36,964 nucleotides of DNA from Wenjunlia tyrosinilytica (GTDB taxonomy: Bacteria; Actinomycetota; Actinomycetes; Streptomycetales; Streptomycetaceae), in assembly GCF_014646055.1 (NCBI RefSeq), contig NZ_BMMS01000047.1, positions 1 to 36,964 of the forward strand. Reading direction: 5' to 3'. Numbering within the stretch: position 1 is the first letter of the stretch; every line of letters begins with the position of its first letter. The translations under genes were made by a program, and so were the position numbers. Below are positions 1-7,875 of this stretch, in pieces. The notes under the pieces were generated by a model. It ran no database searches, was not told the origin of the DNA, and saw nothing but the letters and a program-made list of their open reading frames with translations.

Positions 1-229
1 CGTTCCGGTCTGGACCATGGACATGTGTGACTCCTTGCGGTTTCAACGTCACCGACTGCGGCCGCAGGTGTCCTGCCCCGGACGGTATTCACCCATCCGC
101 CAGTCACTCCATCGGATGATCACTAATCAGCCAATCCGAGTGCATTCGACATCCCGGCACGCCCAGGCGGCAGGTCATCCCGGCAGGCAGCGTCGGGCCG
201 CGCCCCGCGGTGGGCGGCGGCCCGACGGC

Positions 230-1440
230 TCACTCCTGGGCATCCACATGGTCCGCCTCGGGCTCGATTTCCAGAACCGCCAGGTATTCGGCGGCAGCGG
301 GGTGCTTCCGCAGCGCCGATGCGCTGGCAGATGCTCACCGCTTGGCGGAGGTCGGCTAAGGCGGTGTGGTGGTCGCCGGTGCTCGCCTGGCAGCGGGCGG
401 TTCCTTCGAGAGCGTGGGCTTCGTCAAGGGGGCTTTGTACCTGGTGTGCAAGGCGCAGGGCTGCCCGGTACACGGAAAGTGCCTGCCCCGGCTCTGTGGA
501 CGCGGCCAGGAAAGCACCAGTGCTGTTGAGCGCCTCGGCTTTCCCCTGGGCGTCGCCCACTTCCCGGAACAGGGTCAGAGACCGCTGGAGCAGGTCGGCC
601 GCCGCCGAGTACTCCGCGGTCGCGGCCCGTGCCCGGCCCAGATCCTGCAAGGCGTCGGCTTCCCCGAGACGATCACCGGTGTGGTGTGCGGTGACGGCGG
701 CGGTCTGGTGGAGGGTGATGGCTTCGTTCCAGGGGACTTGCTGGCGCAGGAAGGCGGCCAGGGCAGCGGTGAGGCGGATGGCTCGGCGGTGATGTGCGGT
801 GGCGTGGCTGTGGTGGGTGCAGGCGGTGAGGTTGGCGCGTTCGGCGCGCATCCAGGCCAGGGCCTGCCGGTGGGTGGACAGGACGGGTTTGGCGGCGGGG
901 GCCGTATCGGCGGGCCGGGGTGTGGGGCGGGGGGTGTCGGTGAGGTGGTGGTCGGCTGTTTCGGCGGTGTGCTGGTAGTAGTCCAGCAGGCGCCCGGTGG
1001 CGGCGTCGCGGTCCTCGGCCGGGTCGTGTCCGGTGGTGAGGGTTTGGGCGTAGGTGCGGATGAGGTCATGGAGGCGGTAGCGGCCGGTGGCGGGGGAGTC
1101 GATGAGGTGGCTGTTGTAGAGGGCTTCCAGTTCCGGCGTGCTTGGGGAGAGGGATACCGGTCAGGGCGGCGGTGGCGTAGGCGTCGGTGTCGGGTCCGGG
1201 GTGCAGGCCGAGGTAGCGGAAGAGGCGCTGCCGCTGGGGCGGCATGGCGCTGTAGGACATGTCGAAGGCTGCCGCCACCGCCCGGTCGTCGGCAGCGAGT
1301 TCACTGAGCCGGTCGCGGGTTGCGGCGAACTCCTCGGCGTACTGGGACACGTCCCAGTGGGGGTGGTGGCCGAAGCGGCCGCCGAGCAGGGCGATGGCCA
1401 GCGGCAGGATGCCGCACAGCTCCACGATCTGGGCGACGGC
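230..1440 (-). pseudogene. NB-ARC / TPR regulator remnant (AfsR-like STAND family), frameshifted
   Basis: Read on the minus strand, the segment begins inside an NB-ARC domain (AVAQIVELCGILPLAIALLG near 1440-1385), continues through the winged-helix part (LFRYLGLHPGPDTDAYA), then LEALYNSHLID and RYRLHDLIRTYA near 1130-1060, and ends in TPR-like helices rich in AL.DLG patterns. The frame breaks near 1143, where the reading moves from the TGIPLPK frame to the TPELEALYNSHL frame. It breaks again near 318, after which the natural C-terminus EYLAVLEIEPEADHVDAQE ends at a TGA at 232-230. The P-loop half is missing. Intact relatives are STAND ATPases that regulate transcription or act as signalling switches. 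With at least two frameshifts and no N-terminus, this copy is almost certainly dead, unless the indels are sequencing errors. Confidence 0.8.
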
Positions 1441-1599
1441 ACTGGGACAGGGCGGTGGAGCTCAGGCTTGTTGGGTGCCTTCGCGTCGTCACTGCGCTTG
1501 TGACGGGCAGGGGTGCTGCTGCGGGGTGTGGTGCAACCGCGGCAGGGTGCGGGAGCGTGAACGCAGCAGGTGACGGGGCGGGCTTCAAGGAGGCGATCG

Positions 1600-2240
1600 G
1601 TGACGTTACTGGCCGGTGATCCCACGTCTGTGGGCGGCTACACCCTGGAGCGGCGTCTGGGGAGCGGCGGGATGGGGTGGTCTACCTTGCCCGGTCCAGC
1701 ACGGCCGAACGGGTCGCGCTGAAGGTGATAGGTCAGGAGTGGACGCAGGATTCGCAGTTCCGGGCCCGGTTCGAGCTGGAAGCGGCTGCTGCCCGCATGG
1801 TCCACAGCGCCTGCACCGCACCGATGGTGGACGCGGATCCGTACGCGCCGCTGCCGTGGCTGGCGACACTGTTCGTTCCGGGTGTCTCGTTATCGGTCCG
1901 CGTGCGTGACGACGGCCCCATGGCGGAGGAAGAGCTGCGCGTCCTGGCTCTCGGGCTGTCCAGGGCCCTGCAGGACATCCACCGTACCGGTGTGGTCCAT
2001 CGTGACCTGAAGCCGACCAATGTGCTGCTGACCGAGGACGGCCCATGCTTGATCGACTTCGGTGTGGCGCGGGCCGTGGACGGCAACTCCTTGACCCAGA
2101 CAGGCCAGGTGGTGGGGACGCCTCCGTTCATGGCGCCGGAGCAGTTCACCGCCGCACCCAAGGTGGGGCCGGGGGCGGACGTGTTCTCCCTCGGCTCTCC
2201 CGGCGTCGGTCCGCGCTGCGGCACAGGCGTACCCCGGTGA
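1600..2240 (+). pseudogene. Hanks-type Ser/Thr protein kinase, frameshifted and truncated
   Basis: A GTG at 1600 sits 7 nt behind a strong AAGGAGG ribosome site (1587-1593) and opens VGGYTLERRLGSGGMG, the glycine-rich loop. The frame then slips by one base near 1677, in the run ggggtgg; the next frame resumes exactly with VVYLARS. It continues through the VALKV lysine, the catalytic HRDLKPTN motif near 2000, DFGVAR near 2060 and the MAPEQF activation segment. After GADVFSLG (about 2195) the sequence departs from the family and stops at 2240, so the C-lobe helices, juxtamembrane part and any sensor domain are missing. Codon 3 is TTA. In Streptomyces such kinases are often membrane receptors; this copy could not fold as one. 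It lies divergent from the NB-ARC remnant. Confidence 0.8.
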
Positions 2241-2492
2241 CGTGGGTGAGCAGCGGGCAGGCACCCGGTGGCAGCGCGGCCACCGCGTGCAGGGTAAGCG
2301 GCATCAGGACTGTGATCAGCCACGGAAGATCTCCCATCGGCAGGCGGGACGGCGCAAGGCAGGCTGTATGCGAAGTTGCGCCGACGCAGCTGTCCTCGCC
2401 CCGGCTGCGCGGCACTGGACCGGGGCCGCTGCGGCCGGGTGGAGCACGCACAGTGCTGGGCACCCGGCGCGCGAGGGTCCAGCCCCCGGAGT

Positions 2493-2930
2493 TCAAAGCT
2501 GGTGGTGTGCGGTGGCCAGCAGGGCGCGCAGCAGGGTGAAGGCGCGTTCGGCGTCGGTGACCTGGTCCGGCGTCGGGACGGTGCTGCCGTAGGCCCGGCC
2601 GGTCCCACCGGGTTCGGCCTCCCAGTGGGTGACGGGGGTGAAGGCGGTGATGCACTTGCCGAGGAACCAGGCGAGCTGTCCGCTGGAACTCGCCGACGCC
2701 ACGGCCGTGGCGGCCACCGCCTCGCGCAGCTGTTCCAGCCGCGCTGCCAGCGGCAGTGCGGCTCGCTGTGCGTCGGGCAGCTTTCCCAGCACGGTGAGCA
2801 GTTCCCGGACCGACGCGCGGTCGGCTTCGGTCACTTGCCAGGTCCCCGAGGCCAGTTGCGCCCGGGCATCGCGGACGGCCGCCCTGATCGCCGGTTCCAT
2901 GGTCACAACGGCACAAAGTACCGGCATCAC
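2493..2930 (-). CDS. Hypothetical protein, 145 aa
   Basis: An open, codon-biased minus-strand frame encodes about 145 residues, or 135 if the downstream ATG at 2900 (MEPAIRAAVRDARAQL) is used. The product looks soluble and mostly helical: an Ala/Arg-rich N-terminal half with TWQVTEADRASVRELLTVL, a Ser/Ala-rich linker, then SGQLAWFLGKCITAFTPV and a C-terminal helix ERAFTLLRALLATAHHQ. I see no signal peptide, membrane segment or catalytic motif, and I do not recognise the family. It stands alone between the kinase remnant and a hairpin repeat that lies about 50 nt upstream of its start. The absence of frameshifts suggests it is still a gene, but its expression is unproven. Confidence 0.5.
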   Translation of the reverse strand: MMPVLCAVVTMEPAIRAAVRDARAQLASGTWQVTEADRASVRELLTVLGKLPDAQRAALPLAARLEQLREAVAATAVASASSSGQLAWFLGKCITAFTPVTHWEAEPGGTGRAYGSTVPTPDQVTDAERAFTLLRALLATAHHQL

Positions 2931-2979
2931 CGCCGTCCGGCGGGCACGTCACACAGCCGACACACCTTCCTGCCCCGCC

Positions 2980-3046
2980 TGTGGCGGGTCGGGGCCGCAC
3001 CCGAATGCGGCCCCGGCCCTCAACCTCCGGGATGCAGCCATCCGTG
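2980..3046 (+). repeat. Dispersed hairpin repeat, copy A
   Basis: This 67-nt stretch runs from TGTGGCGGG to GCAGCCATCCGTG and is largely matched by a second copy at 4383-4448. It contains a perfect 10-bp stem, CGGGGCCGCA (2990-2999) with TGCGGCCCCG (3006-3015), closing a 6-nt loop. It lies upstream of the 2493-2930 gene, which is read on the other strand. It could be a miniature mobile element end, a terminator or a structured RNA. Confidence 0.55.
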
Positions 3047-3398
3047 AGGGACAGACCGACCAGGGCGTCCCTTCCCTGCACGCCGGAAGCCTGCTTCCCT
3101 CATCCCCAGCCCGCCCGGCCCACCCGGGAGTTCGCCCGTTCGCCGCACTCGTGGCAGGCGGAAGCGGGACCGGCACGAGGCCCGGGGGAGATGTCGGCCT
3201 CACCTGCGATCTCGCGCACGTGCTGCACCGTCACGCTGGCGACGCCGCCACCAGCACCGCGCAGCCACCTGCGACCGCCGCTGGTATGAGACCACCGCCA
3301 CGGCGATCACATGACCTGTGAACCGCCAAGGTCACGAACTGCAGTTGCCCGGGTCGGAGCGATGCCGGCTTCGGCCAGGAACCGAGGCTGACCGCCCG

Positions 3399-3602
3399 CT
3401 ACTTCTTTCGAAATTCCTCGACCACGGCGTCCGCGTCCGCGTCGTTGGTCTCGGTACCTACGCTGCCGATGCCGGTACGCCCGCCTTCATTCTGCCACTT
3501 CTGCATCAGCCGGCGCTTTTGGTCACTGGGCAGTTGCTCCACCCACTTCCGGTTCTCCGGTGACATCCGGCCCGTCATCTCCGCCATCGGGTCCTCAGCC
3601 AT
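3399..3602 (-). CDS. Small hydrophilic hypothetical protein, 67 aa
   Basis: The ATG at 3602 is chosen because GGAGG lies 7 nt upstream; an earlier ATG at 3623 lacks such a site. The product begins MAEDPMAEMTGRMSPENRKW, continues with a charged helix rich in Lys/Gln (DQKRRLMQKWQNEGG), and ends in an acidic tail and EEFRKK. There are no membrane segments or cysteines. I do not recognise the family; the composition suggests a small soluble helical protein. It stands alone, with remnants on either side. Confidence 0.5.
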   Translation of the reverse strand: MAEDPMAEMTGRMSPENRKWVEQLPSDQKRRLMQKWQNEGGRTGIGSVGTETNDADADAVVEEFRKK

Positions 3603-3870
3603 CTCACGTCCTCCTCCAATCACGGCAGGACCGCTGCCGCTGTTTTACAACCTCTCGTTGTTTTCAACCTCTCAGACGGTCGGCCCCGCCGCCACCGGGG
3701 GCCCGGTCCGCGAGCTGTGCCCGCGAACACCGGGTGACGTGCGGGAGCCGACCGCCGAAGCCAGAGAGCGGCCGACCCCCGCTCCAGCCGCGCGGGCTCC
3801 CGCCGCTCCCCGTCGCAATCCCGCCTCCGCCCGCTATCTGGGAGGGGCCGCGCCTCGAGAGGATGACCGC

Positions 3871-4181
3871 ATGAGCGACCTGGAGGAGCTGCGCCGGCGG
3901 CCGGAGGCCCTGGAGGGCGAGGTGGACCGGCCGCGCGAGGAGAACGCGGCCACGCGCACCCCGGTCGGCATGGCCGACCGCGACATCGCCGAAATGTGCA
4001 CCACCATGGGCGCCCAGACCCAGACCCTCAACGCCCTGCGGGAGACGCAGCTCGAGCAGGGCCGCCCCCTGCGACTGCCGCCGAGGTGGTGGGCACACTG
4101 ATGACCGGTCAGGCCGCGCTCGCCGAAGCGCTTGAGCGGCTGGCCGCCCAGCAGCCGCCCAGGGAGCCGGACGGCACTTGA
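3871..4181 (+). pseudogene. Coiled-coil hypothetical protein, frameshifted
   Basis: ATG 3871 follows an AGAGGA-type ribosome site. The frame gives MSDLEELRRRPEALEGEVDR, a heptad-patterned coiled coil, then GMADRDIAEM and TQTLNALRETQLEQG. Near 4065 the reading frame slips: the original frame becomes Pro/Arg-rich and stops at 4101, while a neighbouring frame continues naturally with AEVVGTLMTGQAALAEALER and ends at 4181. Together these make one helical protein of about 103 residues. Streptomyces genomes commonly encode short MSDLEELR-type coiled-coil proteins of unknown role. A truncated product of 76 residues could still be made. Confidence 0.6.
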
Positions 4182-4382
4182 GTGCCGGGGGCCGGGCCAA
4201 GGTCCCCCACGGAAACCGTGCCACCCGCACTGTCGGGGTGGGCCTCCGCTCAGGGGGTGGGTTCTGACAATTCCGGCCGGGAAGTACGAGGCCGAAAGGC
4301 ACTGCCGTGGCCGGGACTGCCGTCATCAACCGAAACTGCTCACGTCGAATTCGTGCGGTAGGTGGCCCGGCCAGCCGGGAGG

Positions 4383-4448
4383 TGTGGCGGGCCGGGGCTG
4401 CACCGGAACGCGGCCCGGCCCTCGGCCTCCGGGGTGCAGCCATCCGTG
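4383..4448 (+). repeat. Dispersed hairpin repeat, copy B
   Basis: This is the second copy of the 2980-3046 element, in the same orientation. It shares TGTGGCGGG, a GC hairpin (GCCGGGGCTGC with GCGGCCCGGC around a loop of about 8 nt), the CCCTC-CCTCCGGG block and the terminal GTGCAGCCATCCGTG. Substitutions fall partly in the stem while pairing is largely kept. Its right end abuts the coding remnant of a YihY/BrkB gene, so it may mark the breakpoint where that gene lost its 5' part. Confidence 0.5.
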
Positions 4449-4619
4449 TGGCTGTGGATCACCAATCTGGCCATCCTGCTGGGGCTGGAATTCGACGCCG
4501 AGATGGCCCGCGAGCGGGCGATCGCCGGCGGCCACCCCGAGCGGGAGGAGCCCTACGTCCAGCCACGCGACACCCGCAAATGGACCGAGGAGGACCGCAA
4601 GGAGACGGGCGGCAACTGA
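4449..4619 (+). pseudogene. C-terminal fragment of a YihY/BrkB-family membrane protein
   Basis: The frame reads WLWITNLAILLGLEFDAEM, then an Arg/Glu-rich tail with AGHPEREEPYVQPRDTRKW and ends at 4619. The pattern of a last membrane helix with N-x-A-I-L-L-G-x-E followed by AGHP..EEP....RDTRK is characteristic of the end of YihY/virulence factor BrkB (old name RNase BN) proteins, which are multi-pass membrane proteins of about 300 residues. Only some 55 residues survive. The upstream part of the frame is repeat copy B, so the stub has no proper start. It is a broken relic. Confidence 0.65.
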
Positions 4620-4727
4620 CCCCGCCGCGGCTTGAGGGCCCGCGCGGCTGGCCGCGGGCGGCAGCGCCCCGCCTGCTGCTACGAGCGCTGTGCCACCGTC
4701 GTCGACGCTTGGTGGGGGCCGTCGGCG

Positions 4728-5126
4728 TCACAGGTCGGTGGTCCCGGGATTGAGTGATGGGCGACGGCCGGTGATACGGGTGACGCTGACGACGATGGTG
4801 ACGGGTCCCTGGATGGCGTTGCGGGTCACATGTGGACTGACCGCCGCTCTGACGTAGTCGTGGACGTCGCGTGCGATGTCCAGTGCGCGGCGGTCGTCGT
4901 TGACTGCGCAGCGGACTTCGACGTGCCAGGCACCGGTTCGGGGAGTGTATTCGGCGCGGATGCCGGCCTCGGGGGGTGGTGCGCAGGAGCCGAGAGCCTG
5001 CCGGGCCCGGATGGCGGCGTCGGCCAGGCACTGGCGGAGGCTGGGCTGCAGTTCAGCCACCCCGGCAACCGCCAGTGCCGCCTGGGCGGCAGCCCGCTCG
5101 ACGCCCGTCGTGTCGACGGCGGTCAC
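4728..5126 (-). CDS. Asp23/Gls24 family envelope stress response protein
   Basis: The start is GTG 5126, which overlaps the stop of the upstream gene in a GTGA arrangement. The product has 132 residues. It shows the Asp23/Gls24 fold pattern: an N-terminal helical stretch (AAQAALAVAGVAELQPSL), then GIRAEYTPRTGAWHVEVRCA, ARDVHDYVRAAVSPHV and VTIVVSVTRITG. Asp23-family proteins are small alpha/beta proteins that in Firmicutes gather at the membrane through AmaP. In Streptomyces they occur as paralogous sets beside sigma factors and AmaP homologues. This is the last gene of a three-gene leftward operon with a sigma factor at its head. Its partner is probably another Asp23 protein or a membrane anchor from the divergent operon. 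Confidence 0.8.
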   Translation of the reverse strand: MTAVDTTGVERAAAQAALAVAGVAELQPSLRQCLADAAIRARQALGSCAPPPEAGIRAEYTPRTGAWHVEVRCAVNDDRRALDIARDVHDYVRAAVSPHVTRNAIQGPVTIVVSVTRITGRRPSLNPGTTDL

Positions 5127-5788
5127 CGTCCGCGTCCGTTCTGTGGCGCGGGTTCAGCAGAAGCTGTGGACTTCAGCGGTTCCAGTACGGACACGATTTT
5201 CAGGTCGATGCCGCTCACGGCCAGGCCGAGCTCTTCTCTGGCGGCGTACGCGACGGCCCGGCGCACTTCGGCGGCCCGAGGGGGGAGGGGTTGATCGAGG
5301 GTGGTGGCGAGGGTCATGGCGATGGTCACCTCGGTGTTGCTTTGGTCGAGGGACAGACGGCAGCTCGCGGCGCGCACCCCGGGGACGCGGTCGGCGGCCC
5401 GGCGCAGGACCTTTGCCACTGCGGTCTGCGCGATCCGCAGTTCTCGCGCCGGATCGTCCAAGGGCAGCATCCGGCCGAGCCGGACCTCGGCGCGTACCGC
5501 GCGCACAACCCTTTCCGCCACTGTGTGAGCGCTGGGGCGTTCCCCACGGAGGGTGCGGGTGGCGTTGTCCAGGGCTGTCAGCCCCTCGAGCGCCTGTCGG
5601 CAGAACGTGCAGTCGGCTTGGTGTGGGTCGGCCTGATCACCGGCGGCGCGGGCCCGATCCCAGACGTGGCTGACCAGGCGTCCGCAGGGCAGCCGTTCGT
5701 CCCCGACGAGCCGGGCCGCGTCGATGTCCCGTCGCGAGGTGGCCGGCTCGTCGCACGGGGATGTGCCACGCGGGTCGTCTATCGCCAT
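5123..5788 (-). CDS. Asp23/Gls24 protein with N-terminal zinc-anti-sigma-like motif
   Basis: ATG 5788 lies inside the end of the sigma gene (10-nt overlap) and follows GGAGGAGATGG, so translation is probably coupled. The 221-residue product has two parts. Residues 30-75 contain LPCGRLVSHVW and then DPHQADCTFCRQAL, giving H56-x3-C60-x2-C63, the spacing of zinc-binding anti-sigma (ZAS) domains, with Cys35 as a possible extra ligand. Residues 85-205 have the Asp23 pattern (AERVVRAVRAEVRLGRM, CRLSLDQSNTEVTIAMTL, GLAVSGIDLKIVSVL). Its position directly after an ECF sigma gene suggests it is the cognate anti-sigma factor, with the Asp23 domain as localiser or sensor. The role is inferred; the motif is seen. 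There is no membrane helix. Confidence 0.75.
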   Translation of the reverse strand: MAIDDPRGTSPCDEPATSRRDIDAARLVGDERLPCGRLVSHVWDRARAAGDQADPHQADCTFCRQALEGLTALDNATRTLRGERPSAHTVAERVVRAVRAEVRLGRMLPLDDPARELRIAQTAVAKVLRRAADRVPGVRAASCRLSLDQSNTEVTIAMTLATTLDQPLPPRAAEVRRAVAYAAREELGLAVSGIDLKIVSVLEPLKSTASAEPAPQNGRGR

Positions 5789-6432
5789 GAGGCCATCTCC
5801 TCCATCAGGGTTCGCCGTGCTCGAAACAGCCTGCCGCGTACGGTCTGCTGGTTCTCGCCCACCACCTGCGCGATCTCCTCGTACGACAGCCCTTGCAGCT
5901 CCCGCAGGACCCAGCAGACGCGCTGAGCGGGCCGGAGGTTGCGGAGCGCTTGGGCCAATGCCGCCGTGGCGGCTGCACTTTCGGCGGCACGGGCGGGTTC
6001 GCCACTGCCATCGTGGGCCGCCGGCTCGGCAACGGCGCCCAGGGGCACGGAGGGGGTGTGTCCGCGTGAGGCGTTGAGGCACCGGTTGGTTACGATGCGG
6101 TACATCCATGTGCGGAACGTCGCGTCCCCGCGGAACTCCGGGAGTCTGCGCCATGCGCTGATCAGGGCTTCCTGCACGGCCTCCTCGGCGTCCGAGAGGT
6201 TGTCCAGCATGTGGTAGGCCAGTGCCAGCAGCGCCGAGCTGTGCCGGTGGACCAGTACGGCGAACGCGTCGTCGTCGCCCTCGGCCGCCCGGGTGACCAG
6301 CAGCCCGTCGTCCAGGGCACCCAGGTCGTCCGCGGTATCGCCGATCCGCTGCACCGGGGCAGGAGCCGGCCTGGTGGGCGGGCACGGGTCCGCACGCCGA
6401 GGTTGTGAGTATTCTCCCTGCTTTGTGCCCAC
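5779..6432 (-). CDS. ECF-type RNA polymerase sigma factor
   Basis: Region 2 is clear: DDAFAVLVHRHSSALLALAY, then DAEEAVQEALISAWRRLPEF and TWMYRIVTNRCLN. After an Ala/Glu-rich linker comes region 4: LRPAQRVCWVLRELQGLSYEEIA with a QQTVRGRLFRARR recognition helix. The product is a two-domain ECF sigma factor without region 3. The start is uncertain. GTG 6432, used here (217 aa), has a weak GGGAAG site; GTG 6354 would also keep region 2 intact. Longer starts would run into the divergent gene. The stop overlaps the downstream ZAS-Asp23 gene by 10 nt. It probably directs transcription of this locus in response to envelope stress. A 14-bp tandem repeat covers the proposed start. Confidence 0.85.
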   Translation of the reverse strand: MGTKQGEYSQPRRADPCPPTRPAPAPVQRIGDTADDLGALDDGLLVTRAAEGDDDAFAVLVHRHSSALLALAYHMLDNLSDAEEAVQEALISAWRRLPEFRGDATFRTWMYRIVTNRCLNASRGHTPSVPLGAVAEPAAHDGSGEPARAAESAAATAALAQALRNLRPAQRVCWVLRELQGLSYEEIAQVVGENQQTVRGRLFRARRTLMEEMASWR

Positions 6433-6455
6433 TGTTCGCTTCCCACTGTTCGCTT
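6428..6455. repeat. Perfect 14-bp tandem duplication at the sigma gene start
   Basis: CCCACTGTTCGCTT occurs twice without a gap (6428-6441 and 6442-6455). On the minus strand each unit contains GTG preceded by GGGAAGCGAACA, so the ribosome site and start codon are duplicated. Because 14 is not a multiple of 3, only one GTG (6432) is in the sigma frame; the other (6446) opens a different frame. Confidence 0.8.
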
Positions 6456-6621
6456 CCCGCGCGATTCGTGTTTCGTGGACCGGAAAAGAGTCCGGCCAGG
6501 CGCCCCAATCGCCGGCTTGCGCAAATTGGGTCCCCGGCAACTGTGACGATTTCGACCTAATTGTGTCTAATCCTATGACGGGCGCTGACCCGGTGTCCGC
6601 ACCCCGGCTCTGGAGAACGTC

Positions 6622-7107
6622 ATGACGGACACGACCCCCCCGGCTGCCACTGAAAAGCGCCGACCTGCCGACGAGACAACGGCACGGCAAGGCCCGAAGG
6701 ACCACCTCCGCTCACCGGAGAGCCGCGGGCGGACCACGATCGCGGACAGCGTCGTGGAGAAGATGGCGGGGACACTGACCCGCGAGGTTCCGGGCATCCA
6801 CAACCTCGGCACCGGAATGGCCCGGACCATGGGGGGCGTCCGGGAGCGGATGCCCGGCGGGCAGCCCAGCGTCACCCGCGGCGTGCACGTTGAGGTGGGC
6901 GAGCACCAGGCAGCCGTGGACCTCGATGTGGTCATCGACTACGGCTACCCCATCACGGACGTCGTCTCGGATGTCCGCATCAACGTCATCTCGGCCCTGG
7001 AACGCATGACCGGGCTGGAAGTCGTCGAGGTGAACGTCGCCGTCGACGACATCGACGTGCCCGGAGACGAGGAGGAACGGGAAGAGGGCGAGCACCGGGT
7101 GGAGTGA
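6622..7107 (+). CDS. Asp23/Gls24 family envelope stress response protein
   Basis: ATG 6622 is preceded by GGAG at a spacing of about 8 nt. The 161-residue product has a charged disordered N-terminus of about 30 residues, then TIADSVVEKMAGTLTREVPG, the classical Asp23 opening, followed by SVTRGVHVEVGEHQAAVDLD, VVIDYGYPITDVVSDVR and MTGLEVVEVNVAVDDI. The end is very acidic (EEEREEGEHRVE). It is the best-conserved Asp23 member of the locus. It is soluble and is expected to gather at the membrane through the AmaP-like protein at 8623-9222. It leads the rightward operon and shares a roughly 190-bp promoter region with the sigma gene. Confidence 0.88.
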   Translation: MTDTTPPAATEKRRPADETTARQGPKDHLRSPESRGRTTIADSVVEKMAGTLTREVPGIHNLGTGMARTMGGVRERMPGGQPSVTRGVHVEVGEHQAAVDLDVVIDYGYPITDVVSDVRINVISALERMTGLEVVEVNVAVDDIDVPGDEEEREEGEHRVE

Positions 7108-7185
7108 ACCCCCAGCCTCCGCCCCGGCCGCGCGGCCGGCACCACGCGCCGGAGGAGGCGACGACACAAGACTGGTGAATGGAAG

Positions 7186-7443
7186 ATGAACACAACTGTG
7201 GCGGGACTCCTGACCGGCCTGGCCTTGGGCTTCGCCGGCTACTTCGGCGGCTTCGGGGCTTTCATCGTGGTTGCTGCCCTGGGTCTGGTCGGCCTGATCG
7301 TCGGCTTCCTGGCGCGTGGCGATGTGCATGTCACCGATTACGTGCACTCCCGTAGCGGTGACGGGCGCCGCGAGACCTTCGAACCCCGCCGGAGCGGTTA
7401 CGGACCCGCTTCCCGCACCGAGTACAGGGGACGCGTGCGGTGA
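7186..7443 (+). CDS. Small membrane protein of the Asp23 locus
   Basis: The 85-residue product starts MNTTVAGLLTGLALGFAGYF and has one long or two short Gly/Ala-rich hydrophobic stretches covering residues 5-45, followed by a basic, hydrophilic C-terminus rich in Arg, Tyr and Ser. The stop overlaps the next gene's GTG in a GTGA arrangement, so it is probably translationally coupled to the following Asp23 gene. Small glycine-rich membrane proteins are usual in Streptomyces Asp23 clusters, where they are thought to help anchor Asp23 proteins. That role is inference here. Confidence 0.75.
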   Translation: MNTTVAGLLTGLALGFAGYFGGFGAFIVVAALGLVGLIVGFLARGDVHVTDYVHSRSGDGRRETFEPRRSGYGPASRTEYRGRVR

Positions 7444-7850
7444 ACGCCCGGTCCCCGTCGCACGCCCTCCCAGGTGTCCCAGGACGCGAGGCTGCGGACG
7501 CTCCCTCCCTCCCGGCGCCCGCCCAGCGCGGCGCGACGCTGATCCCCGACACCGTGGTGGCCCGCATCACGGCCCGGGCGACGCGTGAAGCCCTCAGCCG
7601 GCAAGGAGGCGAATCTCCCGCGGGCCTGGGCGCGCCCCACTCCACGGCCACCGTGCACGACGGCTCGGCACGGCTCGCAGTCACCTTGGACCTGCCGTAT
7701 CCCGTCGACATCGCCGGCGCCTGCGGCGAGATTCGGCACTACATCGCTCAACGGGTCTCTCACCTGACCGGCATGCGCATCGACGACATCGCTGTGTCCG
7801 TCCAGCGACTCGTCCCCGGCGAGAGCCGGCGACGAGGACGAGTCCACTGA
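7440..7850 (+). CDS. Asp23/Gls24 family protein
   Basis: GTG 7440 overlaps the preceding stop. The 136-residue product has a Pro/Ala-rich N-terminus, then LIPDTVVARITARATREALS, HDGSARLAVTLDLPYPVDIA and YIAQRVSHLTGMRIDDIAVSVQ, matching the Asp23 pattern of an N-terminal helix, a beta hairpin and the closing strand with hydrophobic V-x-V spacing. The C-terminus is a short basic tail (ESRRRGRVH). It is the fourth Asp23-type protein encoded here. Such paralogues may form mixed filaments or assemblies at the membrane. Confidence 0.8.
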   Translation: MNARSPSHALPGVPGREAADAPSLPAPAQRGATLIPDTVVARITARATREALSRQGGESPAGLGAPHSTATVHDGSARLAVTLDLPYPVDIAGACGEIRHYIAQRVSHLTGMRIDDIAVSVQRLVPGESRRRGRVH

Positions 7851-7875
7851 TCCGGAGACACCAAGCCTTGACAGG

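Noticed and set aside
2146-3081. 311-residue minus-strand frame overlapping the kinase tail
   Set aside because: A short stretch near 2335 (MGDLPWLITVLMPLTLHAV) looks hydrophobic, but the frame shadows the 2493-2930 gene and has no coherent domain.
5123-6508. Long 461-residue minus-strand frame through the sigma gene
   Set aside because: Its N-terminal half is a shadow of the sigma factor in another frame; only the part from ATG 5788 has Asp23 coding character.
6530-6621. Sigma-specific promoter elements in the Asp23 intergenic region
   Set aside because: Boxes resembling TTGGGT, TGTGAC and TCTAAT can be picked out, but none has convincing spacing to name a promoter class.
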